DNA of 64,000 nucleotides, from positions 1,954,943 through 2,018,942 of the forward strand of contig LNAC01000101.1 of NCBI GenBank assembly GCA_002007465.1, read 5' to 3'. Position 1 is the stretch's first letter. The number at the start of each line of letters is the position of its first letter. The position numbers and the translations under genes are program-made. Shown piece after piece: positions 21,572 through 33,038 of this stretch. The DNA comes from Ailurus styani (Eukaryota > Chordata > Mammalia > Carnivora > Ailuridae). The notes beneath the pieces were generated by a model. That model was given only the letters and a program-made list of their open reading frames with translations. It was not told where the DNA came from and searched no databases.

Positions 21572-21786
21572 TCTTTTTTTTTTTTTTTAATATTTTATTT
21601 ATTTATTTGACACAGAGAGAGAGATTACAAGTAGGCAGAGAGGCAGGCAGAGAGACAGGGAGAGGAGGAAGCAGGCTCCCCGCTGAGCAGAGACCCCCCC
21701 CCAATGCGGGCCTCGATCCCAGGAAGCTGAGATCATGACCCAAGCCGAAGGCAGAGGCTTTAACCCACTGAGCCACCCAGGCGCCC
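21572..21786 (-). mobile_element. CAN-SINE (young)
   Basis: Reverse copy; TACACTTTCTTTTTTT on both sides. It inserted at the edge of the older SINE to its right. Confidence 0.94.
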
Positions 21787-21799
21787 TACACTTTCTTTT

Positions 21800-21978
21800 T
21801 TTAAAGATTTTATGTTTGTTTGATTATGAGAGAGAGAAAGAGAGCAGAGGGAGAAAGACGGTACAGTCCGCGCTGAGCACAGAGTCCAGCACGGGTCTCA
21901 ATCCCATGACCCTGAGATCATGATCTGAGCTGAAATTAGGAGTCAGTGGCTTAACTGACTGAACCACCCAGGCACCCC
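21800..21978 (-). mobile_element. CAN-SINE
   Basis: Older reverse copy ending GAACCACCCAGGCACCCC. Confidence 0.9.
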
Positions 21979-22116
21979 TAACATATGCTTTTTATATTAC
22001 ATAACTTTATTTTGCCAAGTATACTGAACACTGTTGTAATTTTTTCCTATTGCTCATGTGATAACCCCATGCTTCTTTAAAAGCTAAAATAAGTATGTTT
22101 CAAAATAGCACAGGTT

Positions 22117-22304
22117 GGGGATGCCTGGGTGGCTCAGTTTGTTAAGCGTCTGCCTTCCACTCGGGTCATGATCCTGGGATCGAGCCCCACATCGGGCTCC
22201 CTGCTCGCCGGGGAGTCTGCTTCTCCCTCTCCCACTCCCCCTGCTTGTGTTCCCTCTCTCGCTGTGTCTCTCTCTGTCAAATAAATAAATAAAATCTTTT
22301 TTAA
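22117..22304 (+). mobile_element. CAN-SINE
   Basis: Forward copy of the GTTAAGCGTCTGCC subtype with CAAATAAATAAATAAAATC tail. Confidence 0.93.
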
Positions 22305-22365
22305 AATAGTGAAAAATTAAAAACAACCTAGTATCTATCAATAAGGAGATGGGAAAATATGGTAT

Positions 22366-22437
22366 ATCTTTTTTTTTTTTTTAAAGATTTTATTTAGGGC
22401 GCCTGGGTGGCTCAGTGGGTTAAAGATTTTATTTATT
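22366..22437 (+). mobile_element. Chimeric SINE fragments
   Basis: Oligo-T plus AAAGATTTTATTTA (the tail end of a reverse SINE) is followed by only the first bases of a forward SINE (GGGCGCCTGGGTGGCTCAGT...) and then AAAGATTTTATTTATT again, before a full forward copy. Confidence 0.75.
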
Positions 22438-22636
22438 GGGCGCCTGGGTGGCTCAGTGGGTTAAAGCCTCTGCCTTTGGCTCAGGTCATGATCTCAGGGT
22501 CCTGGGATCGAGGCCCGCATCGGGCTCTCTGCTCAGCGGGGAGCCAGCTTCCTCCTCTCTCTCTGCCTGCCTCTCTGCCTACTTGTGATCTCTCTCTCTG
22601 TGTCAAATAAATAAATAAAATCTTTAAAAAAAATAA
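22438..22636 (+). mobile_element. CAN-SINE (young)
   Basis: Full forward copy starting after the chimeric fragment. Confidence 0.95.
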
Positions 22637-22639
22637 ACA

Positions 22640-23644
22640 TCAAACCAGTTCTTCAAAGCAAAACTTCTTGGAGGCTTTAACATGCTTGTGCACATTGTAG
22701 GTCTCCAGGAGGGAGAAAACAATGTCCTGAACTCTTGTGACCACAGCATCCTTTTCACATTGGCTGCTGTTTGGAGGACAAAGTTTAGGAAACACACAAG
22801 CCAGAATTTTCTGAAGGTAAAACTATTCCTTAAGAGGAGTCCTGGTAGGTGTTGGGTGGTCAGAAGAATAGATGCTTGAATAAATTATAGGGGTTGGGTG
22901 AGACCTAATGTCTGGAGAGTGTACTTTACTACTCAACTTCTGAGGGCTCCCTCCGCTCCCCAAAATGGGAGGATAAGGATAGTGATGGGGTTAAGAAAGT
23001 ATGAAAAAAGAAGCAACCTCCACACTTATTTTTCTGTTAGTATTGTTGCACCAAGTGCAAGATCCTTTCCCAAAATTCCCCTTTTGTCTAAAGCTCCATT
23101 CAGAGTTGGCTGGAGTCATGGCTTGTCCCTGCAGATTCTTTGAGGAATGAGCAGAGTATAACTAAAATGAAACGTGTTGAAGTTCAGTTAGTCTCATGAG
23201 ATGTAGTTTCTAGAGGTCTTGATTGATCCACAGAGAATGAAAGAGACTTATGCAAGTTCACCCTATCCCATTTGGGAGCACAGTTTGACTTCAGAATTAC
23301 ATCACCGGTTCCTGAACAGGGGCTGTGTGTGAACAATGCTGTTATGTTTGTAAATGACTTCAGTCTTCCCGAAAGCTGACGGGTGGCAGAATTGAAAGTA
23401 TCTGGAAAGGAATTAAAATGCATTCCCCTTTACACTCCTGAAGCAGTCAGTGTTCAACAGGGGTCCACCTTTCCGCATGCTTATGCACACATACACATTA
23501 TTCCTTAGAGCATTTTTCACTTACTTGAATGTTTTTCCACGTCAATTCCTACCTCCTGCATTCTTTATTGCATTATTATGATGTAATCACTCTCCTTTCA
23601 TGGGCAATTAGGTCATTTCTGATTTTGTTATTGCAAAAAATAGC
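22640..23644. other. Repeat-poor intergenic stretch
   Basis: Unique sequence with no SINE and no recognised gene. Confidence 0.5.
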
Positions 23645-23875
23645 ATTATAAGCACTAGGCAAGGTTTTGCATTGTTTTAAGCACTTCAACATGTAATCCT
23701 CCTAACTATTCTGAGATAGGTGTAATTAATACTATTTTTATACAAGAGGAATCTGATGTACTAACAGGATAAATTAGTTGCCCAAGGTTACAAGCCAGTA
23801 TGTGGTGGAGTGATTTGAACTCAGGTAGTCTTATCTTCAGAGCCACACTCTGAATCAGTCCACCGCAACATTTTT
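23645..23875 (-). mobile_element. MIR SINE
   Basis: Reverse MIR: TAATCCTCCTAACTATTCTG, GTTGCCCAAGGTTACAAGCC, GGAGTGATTTGAACTCAGG. Confidence 0.85.
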
Positions 23876-24037
23876 ACACACCAAGGGCATATAATCTTTC
23901 TAAATTATGTAAAATTTACTGTGCTGTTGTTTTTTTCATTTCATCAAGAACTGGCAAAGAGTATTTTGGAGTGGAATCAGGATAGACTAGTACCTGGGAC
24001 CTACTGCCTTCAGTATACCAAGCAAGTATTCACCTTT

Positions 24038-24140
24038 TTTTTTTTTTTTTTTAAGTTATCTCTACACTCAACATGAGGCTTGAACTCACAACTCCCAAGA
24101 TCGAGTCACATGCTCTACTGACTGAACAAGCCGGGGGCCC
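24038..24140 (-). mobile_element. CAN-SINE, old short type
   Basis: Oligo-T then CTCTACACTCAACATGAGGC and end CCGGGGGCCCC. Confidence 0.82.
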
Positions 24141-24428
24141 CTCTTTTAGCACACCTTTGCACACAGGTATGAGCACTCTTTCAGAAGGAATGTATTAAAA
24201 GAAACCCTACTTTTATTGGATTCCTAAGTAGAGGGCAAACATTTCCTTAAGGGGCAGGTGGGGTACTTTCACCACAGGCTGTGGCAGAATACAGGTCTCT
24301 TCCTTCCCATGGGCTCTTTGGTATCTAGACAGACTACCGGTGCAACTGAGAACTGTATCTCTACCAGTTAGATGAGGGACTAACTCTAGGTGGACAAAGA
24401 GCGTTAAGTTGAATAGGTGATAAAAATG

Positions 24429-24626
24429 AGGGCGCCTGGGTGGCTCAGTGGGTTAAAGCCGCTGCCTTCGGCTCAGGTCATGATCCCAGGGTCCTGGGAT
24501 CGAGGCCCACATCGGGCTCTCTGCTCAGCGGGGAGCCTGCTTCCTCCTCTCTCCTCTCTGCCTGCCTCTCTGCCTACTTGTAATCTCTCTGTGTCAAATG
24601 AATAAAAAAAATCTAAAAAAAAAAAG
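24429..24626 (+). mobile_element. CAN-SINE (young)
   Basis: Forward copy of the GGGTTAAAGCCGCTGCCTTC subtype. Confidence 0.95.
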
Positions 24627-25825
24627 TTATCTTGGATTCAGATACATGAACAAATCTTCATCACCCCTCCCATCCCTTTCTAGGTCATCCCCAAAGCAAA
24701 ACTCCACTCCCAGTTACATTCCCCGCCCCCCCCACCCCCCCGCATTGCTGGTACCTTGCCAGTGGTCAAGAGAAGCGAACAGGAACCACAAACTACAAAT
24801 GGCCTCAATTTCGTTCAATGTAGAGCAAGGTTTGAGGCCAAGAGTGATAAACTCATTTCCCAAACTCAACTGATAGCACAGGTTGTTGAAGACCAACACA
24901 CAGAGAGCATTACCCTTGGTCAAATTTCAAGCTGTGTGCAGAGAGGATCTGCTAAACCCATGGATTTGTAGGGAACCCCTATAGAAGAGACCCTGAGAAA
25001 ATCAAACAGTATAAGCTGAAACCTTTTATTCTCGAGATTCACAAGACTGTGTAAAGGCCAAGAGAGTGAAGATTTGGGAGAAATAATACAACTGGGCAAG
25101 TCCTAATGCCCAAACCACCACTAGGTTTTTATTCAGTGAAATACATTTATCCTTGGGGTTTTCAAATCAAGGGTTTTATTAAGTGTAAAGCAAAGTGTGG
25201 GAACAAGACTTATCTTTGAAACCCAGCTTCACTAGCAAAAGGCCTGTTCTTACTCTGAATATTCAGCAAAAAGCCTCATTAAAAACACTAGTTTGAGAAT
25301 ACACCTAAAACACCGTGAATTTTCTCAGTTATCTAACTCATAGTTGACAGGACACATGGGTTTGAGTTCCTGGCTTGCTTGAACTAAAAACAGGCATTGA
25401 GCAAGTCAACTGTAAAACTTTGGGACTGGAAAGGATATCACTTTCCAATAGTGAAGTCCTTCCCATCTAAAAGTGAATGGTGTTTCCTTAAATCTAAAAA
25501 AGAATTTCTCATCACCACCTCCAAAGGTTTAATGTAGTTGTTTTTGCCCTTTCTAGCCCAAGCATTACCATTCTGTGTTGAAGTATTAATTCACTGAAAA
25601 CAGCCCATTAGTTATTTCCACAGTCTAACTTAGAATGAAAGCCTTAGTTTACTCCAATTTAGTATTCTATATTCAAATTTAAGTAAATTTCTAGGGCAGA
25701 AATTAACTACGGCTAAGACAGAGTTCCCAAAATTATGCAGCAAGTCACTGTCGGGTATACCCGGACTACCAGACCTACCTCTAATAATGTACAGCTGTTT
25801 TGTAACACACCGCTGGGTGATTTAA
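24627..25825. other. Repeat-poor intergenic stretch
   Basis: AT-rich unique sequence 3' of UBB. No coding frame or RNA gene recognised. Confidence 0.5.
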
Positions 25826-25972
25826 GATGTGCCTGGGTGCCTGAGTCAGGCATCTTCTTTGGCTTGGGTCATGATCCCCGAGTCCTGGGACTGAGTCCCA
25901 CGACGGGATTCCTCCTCAGCAGGAAGCCTGCTTCTCACCCTATGCTGTTAAATAAATCTTAAGGGAAAAAAA
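25826..25972 (+). mobile_element. CAN-SINE, truncated
   Basis: Forward copy with shortened head and middle: GGCTTGGGTCATGATCC, AGGAAGCCTGCTTCTCACCC, AAATAAATCTTAAG. Confidence 0.85.
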
Positions 25973-25974
25973 AT

Positions 25975-27080
25975 GTTCTCACTCCTAACAGCACATTTGA
26001 AATCACAAGATTTTGCACCAGAAGTTACTTTCCTGCTAGTGTTAAGTTGGGAAAACCCAAGAACGCTTCCAACATCTCCCCCTTACATTGCATTCCCTTC
26101 AACTCCCAATTTCGTCCCAACCTGAAAACCATTTGCTATTCACTGCAGTTACACTACAGGGAATTGTAAAGGGAAGAGGTAGAGAACTTAAGGCATCCTT
26201 AACAATAAAGGGTACCCTCCCATCTAAGTTAAGATTCTTATTCCTTCAAATTTTAGTATTGGAAACAGTGTTTATTGGTACGGACGTGTAAGAACTGCTC
26301 GCATCTGGTTCACTCTAAAGGTTTTTATCAAGGCTCAGCTCATCTGCTGTTGTAACTTTACTGGTTCTTCTTACAAAAATGAAGAGCTATCATTAAGGAC
26401 CAGTTGGGGGGGTGCCTAGCAGACTGTTGGTAGAACACACTATTTGATCTCAACAGCTTTGAATTCAAGCCCCATGTTGGGGAGAGCTTACTTTTGGGAA
26501 CCACCTTCATTTGCTGCCTAAGACCAATGTCAGCAAGTTGCCTTGGATCAGGACACTCTTAAACCACGGAGTTCGTTCAAATCTGTCAACTAGGACTCCA
26601 CTTGATTCTTGGTTTGAAGCTCATGTACTGGAGAGAATTAGGGTTTCACAACCTATGGTCAGAACCTGAATACAAGGCATTTGACAGCAAGAGCAGTCCA
26701 CCAATAATCAAAATACTTGATGGTACAACTCAGCAGCAGCCTCAACCAAAATTTCATTTCTCTCTATAATGCCCGATTAGCTTAGTTTACCACTATTTGA
26801 AGGGAAGGTCGGCAAGTTTGCTTCCCCTCAACAAGCCTCCATAGTCAGTAACCTTTGTGCAATACTTCTGAAACGGTTCCCCATTACATCAGAATTGTTA
26901 ATGTATAAGAGACCTTGAACGAAGGACAAGTTCCCCACAACTCAGCACACCCTTCTCTTACCCAAAAGAACTTAGTGTTGATGAAACTGATGTCCCGGAT
27001 GCTACGTCCCTTCTTTGAACATGGTTTTTAGTCAGGTAATAGTCCCCGCACCACCACATAACTTCACAACAGACACCAGA
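25975..27080. other. Repeat-poor stretch just 3' of UBB
   Basis: Unique sequence downstream of the UBB poly(A) signal, with one worn SINE at 26406. I see no gene, but conservation could not be tested. Confidence 0.45.
26406..26498 (+). mobile_element. CAN-SINE, old and degraded
   Basis: GGGTGCCTAGCAGACTG, TTTGAATTCAAGCCCCATGT and GGGGAGAGCTTACTTTT trace the old head and 3' end. Confidence 0.65.
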
Positions 27081-27102
27081 GATGCTACCATGCAACAAAA
27101 CT

Positions 27103-27108
27103 TTTATT
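27103..27108 (-). terminator. UBB: UBB poly(A) signal AATAAA
   Basis: Minus-strand AATGTTAATAAAAGTTTTG, followed about 15-20 bases on by the GTTGCATGG context in which the human transcript is cleaved. Confidence 0.9.
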
Positions 27109-27223
27109 AACATTTTGAACAGCTATTGAGAAAACCAGTGACTCAGCTATTACTGAAACTAGTAATTTCTAAACTTAAATTGGGGCAAAATGGCTATAGT
27201 GCAGAGCAATACCATCACTGGGC

Positions 27224-27224
27224 N
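27224..27224. other. Single-N assembly join
   Basis: One N between two near-identical 97-base copies of UBB 3' UTR. Confidence 0.95.
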
Positions 27225-27346
27225 CTGAGAAAACCAGTGACTCAGCTATTACTGAAACTGGTAATTTCTAAACTTAAATTGGGGCAAAATGGCTATAGTG
27301 CAGAGCAATACCATCACTGGGCACTATGAATTCAAGACTGAAGAAA

Positions 27347-28270
<924 letters not shown>

Positions 28271-28323
28271 CTAGATTTTGAAAAGAAAAGTGTTAGTATA
28301 CTCTCTCAAGATCTTTGCATAAC

Positions 28324-28504
28324 CGGCACGCCTGGGTGGCTCAGTGGGGTAAGTGCCTTAAGATTTCAGCTCAGATCTTCATCTCAGGGTGGTCGGATGG
28401 TGCCCCAAATCAGGCTCTGTGCTAAGCAAGCATGGAGCCTGCTTGAGACTCCCCCCCCCGCCCCGACTTCGAAAACAAATCTTAAAAAACAAAACAAAAA
28501 AAAC
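28324..28504 (+). mobile_element. CAN-SINE inside the UBB intron
   Basis: Diverged forward copy, opposite to UBB transcription: GCCTGGGTGGCTCAGTGGGG head, AAACAAATCTTAAAAAAC tail. Its poly-A reads as poly-T in the UBB transcript, about 230 bases before the acceptor. Confidence 0.88.
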
Positions 28505-28930
28505 CACTTTATATTTCCCACCCATATAATCAATTTTCCAAAGGGAACAATTAACTATCTTCCAAAGCGTTTTAACCACATTAACATCGCTCACAACGCC
28601 ACCTTTTTACTAGTCTTCAATTAGCCGCTGAATACAAAATTTAGCCCCCCTCTCCAAAAATTCAAAGCTTAATATTCAAAGCGGTAACTATTCTAGAGCC
28701 TTCGCTCAATCTTTTTCCCCCGCACCCCCGGAATTTCCCCCCAAACCTGAGGATACGTAGGATTTAAGAACAAAAAAGAAAAAAGAAAACCCCCACGAAA
28801 CTCATTAAATAAAAATTGCCGTTCAAACAAAAAAGTGAGGCAGGACCCCTTCTCCGCGTTGAGATTCAAAATTCTGACAATTCTAGAAATCACCCTAGAC
28901 TACCTCTTTTCCTCCTTCCCCCTCTCAAGC
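28505..28930. other. UBB: Middle of the UBB intron
   Basis: AT-rich unique intron sequence; nothing further recognised. Confidence 0.6.
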
Positions 28931-29189
28931 AGACGCGATGGAACCTCCATTGGTTAGGCGTCGGTTAGTCTCTGTGGGCGCGCGCGCCAACCGCCCCCGC
29001 TCCCGACACGTAAACAAGGCCCACTCTTCCGGAAAGGCCCGGCGCCGCAGCGCCGCGTCACCTCGCCCTCCCATCCCCCACCCCTTTTCCCCGAGGCGCC
29101 CCCCACCCCGATCCCCCAATCCGCCAGCCCTGTCTCACTAAAAAGCCTCTCTCCACTTCTCCCGGGTCTCAAAAGCTGCCGGCCAGTAC

Positions 29190-29278
29190 CTGTTAGCGAA
29201 CGCAAACACACTGAACGCAATCACGTCGACTCACTCAGCCGCCGGGACTCCCACACCCGACAATACCAGCCGCTCCTG
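29190..29278 (-). other. UBB: UBB non-coding exon 1
   Basis: Ends at the donor CTAACAG|GTACTG. The start is inferred as about 25-30 bases downstream of the TATA-like box, giving an exon of about 90 bases. It has no ATG before the donor, so translation starts in exon 2. Confidence 0.8.
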
Positions 29279-29302
29279 CACGCTCGTGAGTCCGCGGGGC
29301 TG

Positions 29303-29312
29303 AAATTTATGC
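29303..29312 (-). promoter_or_regulatory. UBB: TATA-like box of UBB
   Basis: Minus-strand GCATAAATTT, about 115 bases upstream of the exon 1 donor. Confidence 0.7.
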
Positions 29313-29549
29313 AGCGTCTGTGGTGCACTTATCACTGCTTACGTAGCCGCCGTGTCCGTACGCTGCTGAAAGTAGTTCGCGCGGCCCCACCTCCCGCAGC
29401 CCAGTTAGGCCCTCCCACTGAGCCCCAAGTTCCTCAGAGCCGAAGAGAGAACCCTGAAAAATCAGCCCCCCTCTCTTCCAGGCGACCCTTCCCCTCCCTT
29501 AGGAAAAAGTGGGAAAATTATCTGGCGGATGGATTTGAGTTAAGGGGAC

Positions 29550-29576
29550 CTTCCTCGAAAGCTCTCGAAACTTCCT
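29550..29576 (-). promoter_or_regulatory. UBB: Heat-shock element (HSF1 site), predicted
   Basis: Plus strand reads CTTCC then CGAAA GCTCT CGAAA CTTCC: three of four consecutive five-base units fit nGAAn/nTTCn, with one further unit shifted by one base. It lies about 270-300 bases upstream of the start. Polyubiquitin genes are known to be stress-inducible, so an HSF1 role is plausible. Confidence 0.7.
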
Positions 29577-29585
29577 TGCAGCGCG

Positions 29586-29632
29586 GGCGCTGATTGGTGA
29601 AGCGTGTGAAGGCGAGGCCGGCGCTGATTGGT
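29586..29632 (-). promoter_or_regulatory. UBB: Two duplicated CCAAT boxes (NF-Y)
   Basis: The 13-mer GGCGCTGATTGGT occurs at 29586-29598 and 29620-29632. On the minus strand each reads ACCAATCAGCGCC, a good NF-Y site. The 34-base spacing is close to three helical turns. Confidence 0.7.
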
Positions 29633-29690
29633 GGGAGACGCGGCGGCTCCGTTGTTGCTGGGCTCCCTGCTGGGGTGGGTTAGCGCCGAC

Positions 29691-29703
29691 GTTGCTAAGT
29701 AAC
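29691..29703. promoter_or_regulatory. X-box-like motif (RFX site), predicted
   Basis: GTTGCTAAGTAAC is an imperfect inverted repeat with GTTGC/GTAAC arms, as in RFX X-boxes. An ETS-like CTTCCGG lies about 50 bases further on, near 29750. Confidence 0.5.
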
Positions 29704-30123
29704 TCAGTGCGCGTGCGCCACAGAGGCGCGCCTTTGAGAGAGAGCCGTACTTCCGGTCGGAGGGGGAGGAGGGGTAGTTTGCTCCCGCCTCCGGAGTCCC
29801 AACCCCCCTAAGTCTTAGGTTTTTCTGGCCTTAGGTGGGGAAAAAGGGGGACTTTCCCGGGAAGGCCGCCCCGGTTCTGGTTCGGAGGCGCTCAGGAGCG
29901 GCGCCGCCCGCCGCTGTTTTTGTCAGTGTCTGCCGTGGAAGCACACCCCCCACACACCGCATCTTAACGCGAGCCCGTCCTGGCTGGTTTCGTTTTTGTC
30001 CTTGGTTACAGCGGGGTGAGGGAGCTCTAATGCCACCTTTTTAGAGTCAGAATGCGTTTGTCCTTCTCAATTCCCGCAAGAGCTCCGAGGAGAGCCTGTA
30101 AGCTAGACTCTGGTGGCGGGACC

Positions 30124-30151
30124 GTGGGGGGATGGGGGTGGGGTGGGGGTC
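30124..30151 (+). other. G-quadruplex-prone G tracts
   Basis: Four G-runs in close order: GGGGGG AT GGGGG T GGGG T GGGGG. One- to two-base loops make this a strong G4 candidate on the plus strand, about 850 bases upstream of UBB. Confidence 0.65.
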
Positions 30152-30339
30152 ATCCCCCTCCCCCCTCCGCCGCCGAGGCCCAGAGAGGCGAGGCTCGGGC
30201 TCCCGGGGACCACGGCGGCGGGCTGAAACCTAGTCTCTTTCCCTCCTTGCTGTTTCCCCGAACTCTGCTTGGGGGTGAGAAAAAAGAGCGAGCGAGCTGC
30301 CGATCGGGAAGCCGATAACCTGCTTCGGGAGACGAGGAA

Positions 30340-31925
30340 TTCGTGCACGAGAAAACAGTGTTGCTCCCGTCAAAGGTGACTGTCGTTGAAGCGACAGTAA
30401 AAGGTGGAGTTTCCAGCTACGACCCCTCTGGCTGGTTTCCTAACGCCCTGGGTGTGGCCCCACGTCCCGCAAGGAGATAACCCGAGGAACGTGAGTAAGG
30501 CAGGGGCGTTGGGATCTCGGTGACGCGTGGCCCAGAGTCTGAGTCACGGAGCCGGGGGTGGAAATAAACAAGCAGAGGGCTGTTTGTGGCGTAGCACCAA
30601 CCTCCCTAAGCAGGGAGCAAGTCTGCAGATTAGCATGTTAATGTAAATCGGCTACATACCCCTTAGAAAAAGGTCGTTCGTCACTGAAATACAGCTTTTC
30701 TAAGCATCCTATTCCAAAACGATGTCCGCGAGTTAACGGTGTAGATAGGTATCTGATGAGTTTAACAACAGCTTCAGTTAAATGAACTAAAACTGGGTAA
30801 GATCTGTTTACTGGAATAACAGGTAAAAATAAGTTTTTAAAATTTTGGACTTGGAGGTCGCCGATGAAAGCTTTCTTTTTCGCAAAGTGTGAGTTTTCCT
30901 TTTGGTTAAACTAACAATGAGTCTGAGTTTCTGTCACCAAAAACTGGCAGCTTCTCCTGAGTCATGGAGGCGGAATGGTAGAATAATCTAGAATGGAGAG
31001 CTCCTGACGGATAGGATGACTTCATTCCGAGGTTCTAGCAATTGCCAGAACCAAGTTAGTCATACAGCTTCCTGGTTTAATGTTTTCCCGAAGTGGGACA
31101 TTTGGTAACCTCAACAAAGCAAAATGTTTTCAGAGGGAAGGCAAGTGCTGTCCTTGTAAAACAAGTTGACTTTTTTATGGTCTGTTTATAAGTGAACATT
31201 TTAGTAATAACGTCATTTCTGCTAGTAAATTGTAAAAGATGATCTGTAAACAAATTAGAGAATAGAATGACAAAATCCCAAAGACCAGGAATTTGATAAT
31301 TTAGCACAATACTTGGCATTGTGTTTAATACACATTCAGTGAATGTAATGCAGTTTTACCTTTCATTCAATTGGGAAAAAACCACCCCAATTTAGTGACA
31401 GCCTCAGGCACCAAAATACAAAGCAAAAAGCCAGCATTTATTTTCCATAGGCAAAATGTTTTTTGCGTAGGCAGTTCCTTTGAAAAAAACAAAGATTCTA
31501 AGTAATTTCACTTGGCTAGATGTCTTTTAATAAAAATCTGTGAGAAAACTGTGCTTCCAATGATAAATTCACAGTTGTTTTCTTGACATTATCATCTGAT
31601 ATTTAAAGTACGGAGTTAATCGGTGGTTTGTCATTTCCTGGTTTGGCTGTTTATCTCGATAGAATTATGAGACTCCTGATTCATTACCAGCAAGTTAGAA
31701 ACTTTGATATTGATGTCCAGATGAACACAGGGAGAAAGTTTGAATTGTCTTTACATTTGGGCCTTAAAATTATGAAATCTGTCCAATAAAGCATAGCTGC
31801 TTTAAAATGTTTATTATGGAATATCACATAAATGAAAGTTGGAGATAATATAACCAACACCGTATAACCAACACCCAACTTTATTAAGTCTGAACGTTTT
31901 GTTATTTTGCTTCGTTTTTTTTTTC
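30340..31925. other. SINE-free stretch upstream of UBB
   Basis: About 1.6 kb of unique sequence. GGAAC|GTGAGTAAGG near 30491 is donor-like on the plus strand and could end a divergent non-coding exon. No coding frame is recognised. Confidence 0.4.
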
Positions 31926-31929
31926 TGGC

Positions 31930-32842
31930 AAAAATACCCAACATACTATAAAATTTATCATCTTTATATTTTTAAGTGTACAGTTAAGTGGTATTAATTT
32001 TCTTTCACATTATAGTGTTACAGAATTCTAGAATTTTTTCATCTTTTTAAAAAATATTTTATTCATTTATTTGACAGAAGGAGAGCACAAGCAGGGGAAG
32101 CAGCAGAGGGAGAGGGAGAAGCAGGCTCTCTGCTAAGCAGGGAACCCAATGCGAGGCATGATCTCTGGTATCAGGACCTGAGCGGAAAGCAGACGCTCAA
32201 CTGACTGAGCCACCCAGGAGACCCTAGAACTTTTTCATCTTGCAAAACTGAAACCCTGTGCCCATTTAACAACTACTCCCCATTTCTCCCCACCCCCAGG
32301 CCCTGGTAACCACTATTTTGCCTTCTGTTTCTATGATTCTGACAACTTTAGATACCTTATAAAAGTGGATTCATACAGTATTTGTTTTTATTTGGCAACT
32401 GGCTTATTTCACTTAGTATAATGTCTTCAGAGTCCATCCATACATGTGACAAATTTCTTTGTTTTTTAAGGCTAATGGTCCATTGTATGTATGTACCGCA
32501 TGTGTGTATCTATTTGTCTGTGAATATTTGGGTCTCTTCCACGTCTTGGCTATTGTGAATAATGTTGCAATGAATATGGGTGTGCAAATATCTCTCTGAG
32601 ATCCTGCTTTCAGTTCTTTTGGATATATACTCAGAGTGGGATTGCTGGATTATATGGTAATTCTGTTTTTAATTTTTTTGAGGAACCGCCATACCGTTTT
32701 CCATAATGGCTGCACCATTTTACATAACCACAAGTCATGTACAAGGGGTCCGATTTCTCCACATCCTACCAATCCCTATTACTAATGGGTGTGAGGTGAT
32801 ATCTTATTGTGGTTTTGATTTGCATTTCCCTAATGATTTATT
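31930..32842 (-). mobile_element. Old L1 LINE 3' part, reverse
   Basis: AAATTTATCATCTTTATATTTTTAAG, GTATAATGTCTTCAGAGTCC, GGATATATACTCAGAGTGGG and TTGTGGTTTTGATTTGCATT are typical L1M antisense phrases. Broken by one SINE. Confidence 0.88.
32044..32225 (-). mobile_element. CAN-SINE
   Basis: Reverse copy in the L1; TAGAA(T/C)TTTTTCATCTT on both sides. Confidence 0.93.
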
Positions 32843-33038
32843 ATTTTTATTTTTTTGAAAAGATTTTATCTATTTGAGAGAAAGTGAGAGAGAGCATGAG
32901 GGGGGGAGGGTCAGAGGGAGAAGAGAAGCAGGTGCCCCACTGAGCATGGAGCCTGACGTGGGGCTCAATCCCAGGACTCTGAGATCATGACCTGAGCTGA
33001 AGGCAGACGCTTAACCGACTGAGCCACCTAGGTGCCCC
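32843..33038 (-). mobile_element. CAN-SINE
   Basis: Reverse copy ending GAGCCACCTAGGTGCCCC at the broken end of the L1. Confidence 0.92.

Larger units (their letters stand above)
27085..27346 (-). other. UBB: UBB 3' UTR, artificially lengthened
   Basis: Runs from the TAA stop to about 20 bases past the poly(A) signal. It matches my recollection of the human UBB 3' UTR (minus-strand CCCAGTGATGG, ACTATAGCCATTTTGCCCCA, TTTAGAAATTAC). Here a 97-base segment appears twice, 27127-27223 and 27226-27322, on either side of a single N at 27224, with one mismatch. The natural UTR is probably about 98 bases shorter. Confidence 0.85.
28271..29189 (-). other. UBB: UBB intron (5' UTR intron, 919 bp)
   Basis: Donor CTAACAG|GTACTG (GT at 29189-29188) and acceptor CTAG|GTCAAAATG (AG at 28272-28271). 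The exon-exon join CTAACAGGTCAAAATG matches the human UBB mRNA as I recall it. The intron contains one antisense-oriented SINE and, near its 5' end, part of the CpG island. Confidence 0.92.
28931..30250. promoter_or_regulatory. UBB: CpG island of UBB
   Basis: CG-rich from the 5' part of the intron through exon 1 and about 1 kb upstream, with many CGCG motifs (GGGCGCGCGCGCC near 28978; GCGCGTGCGCC near 29709). This is typical for a constitutive housekeeping gene. Confidence 0.85.

Noticed and set aside
22407..22610. Recurrent small proteins of the type LKPLPSAQVMISGSWDRGPH found at many places
   Set aside because: These are translations of the CAN-SINE consensus on either strand, not a conserved protein family.
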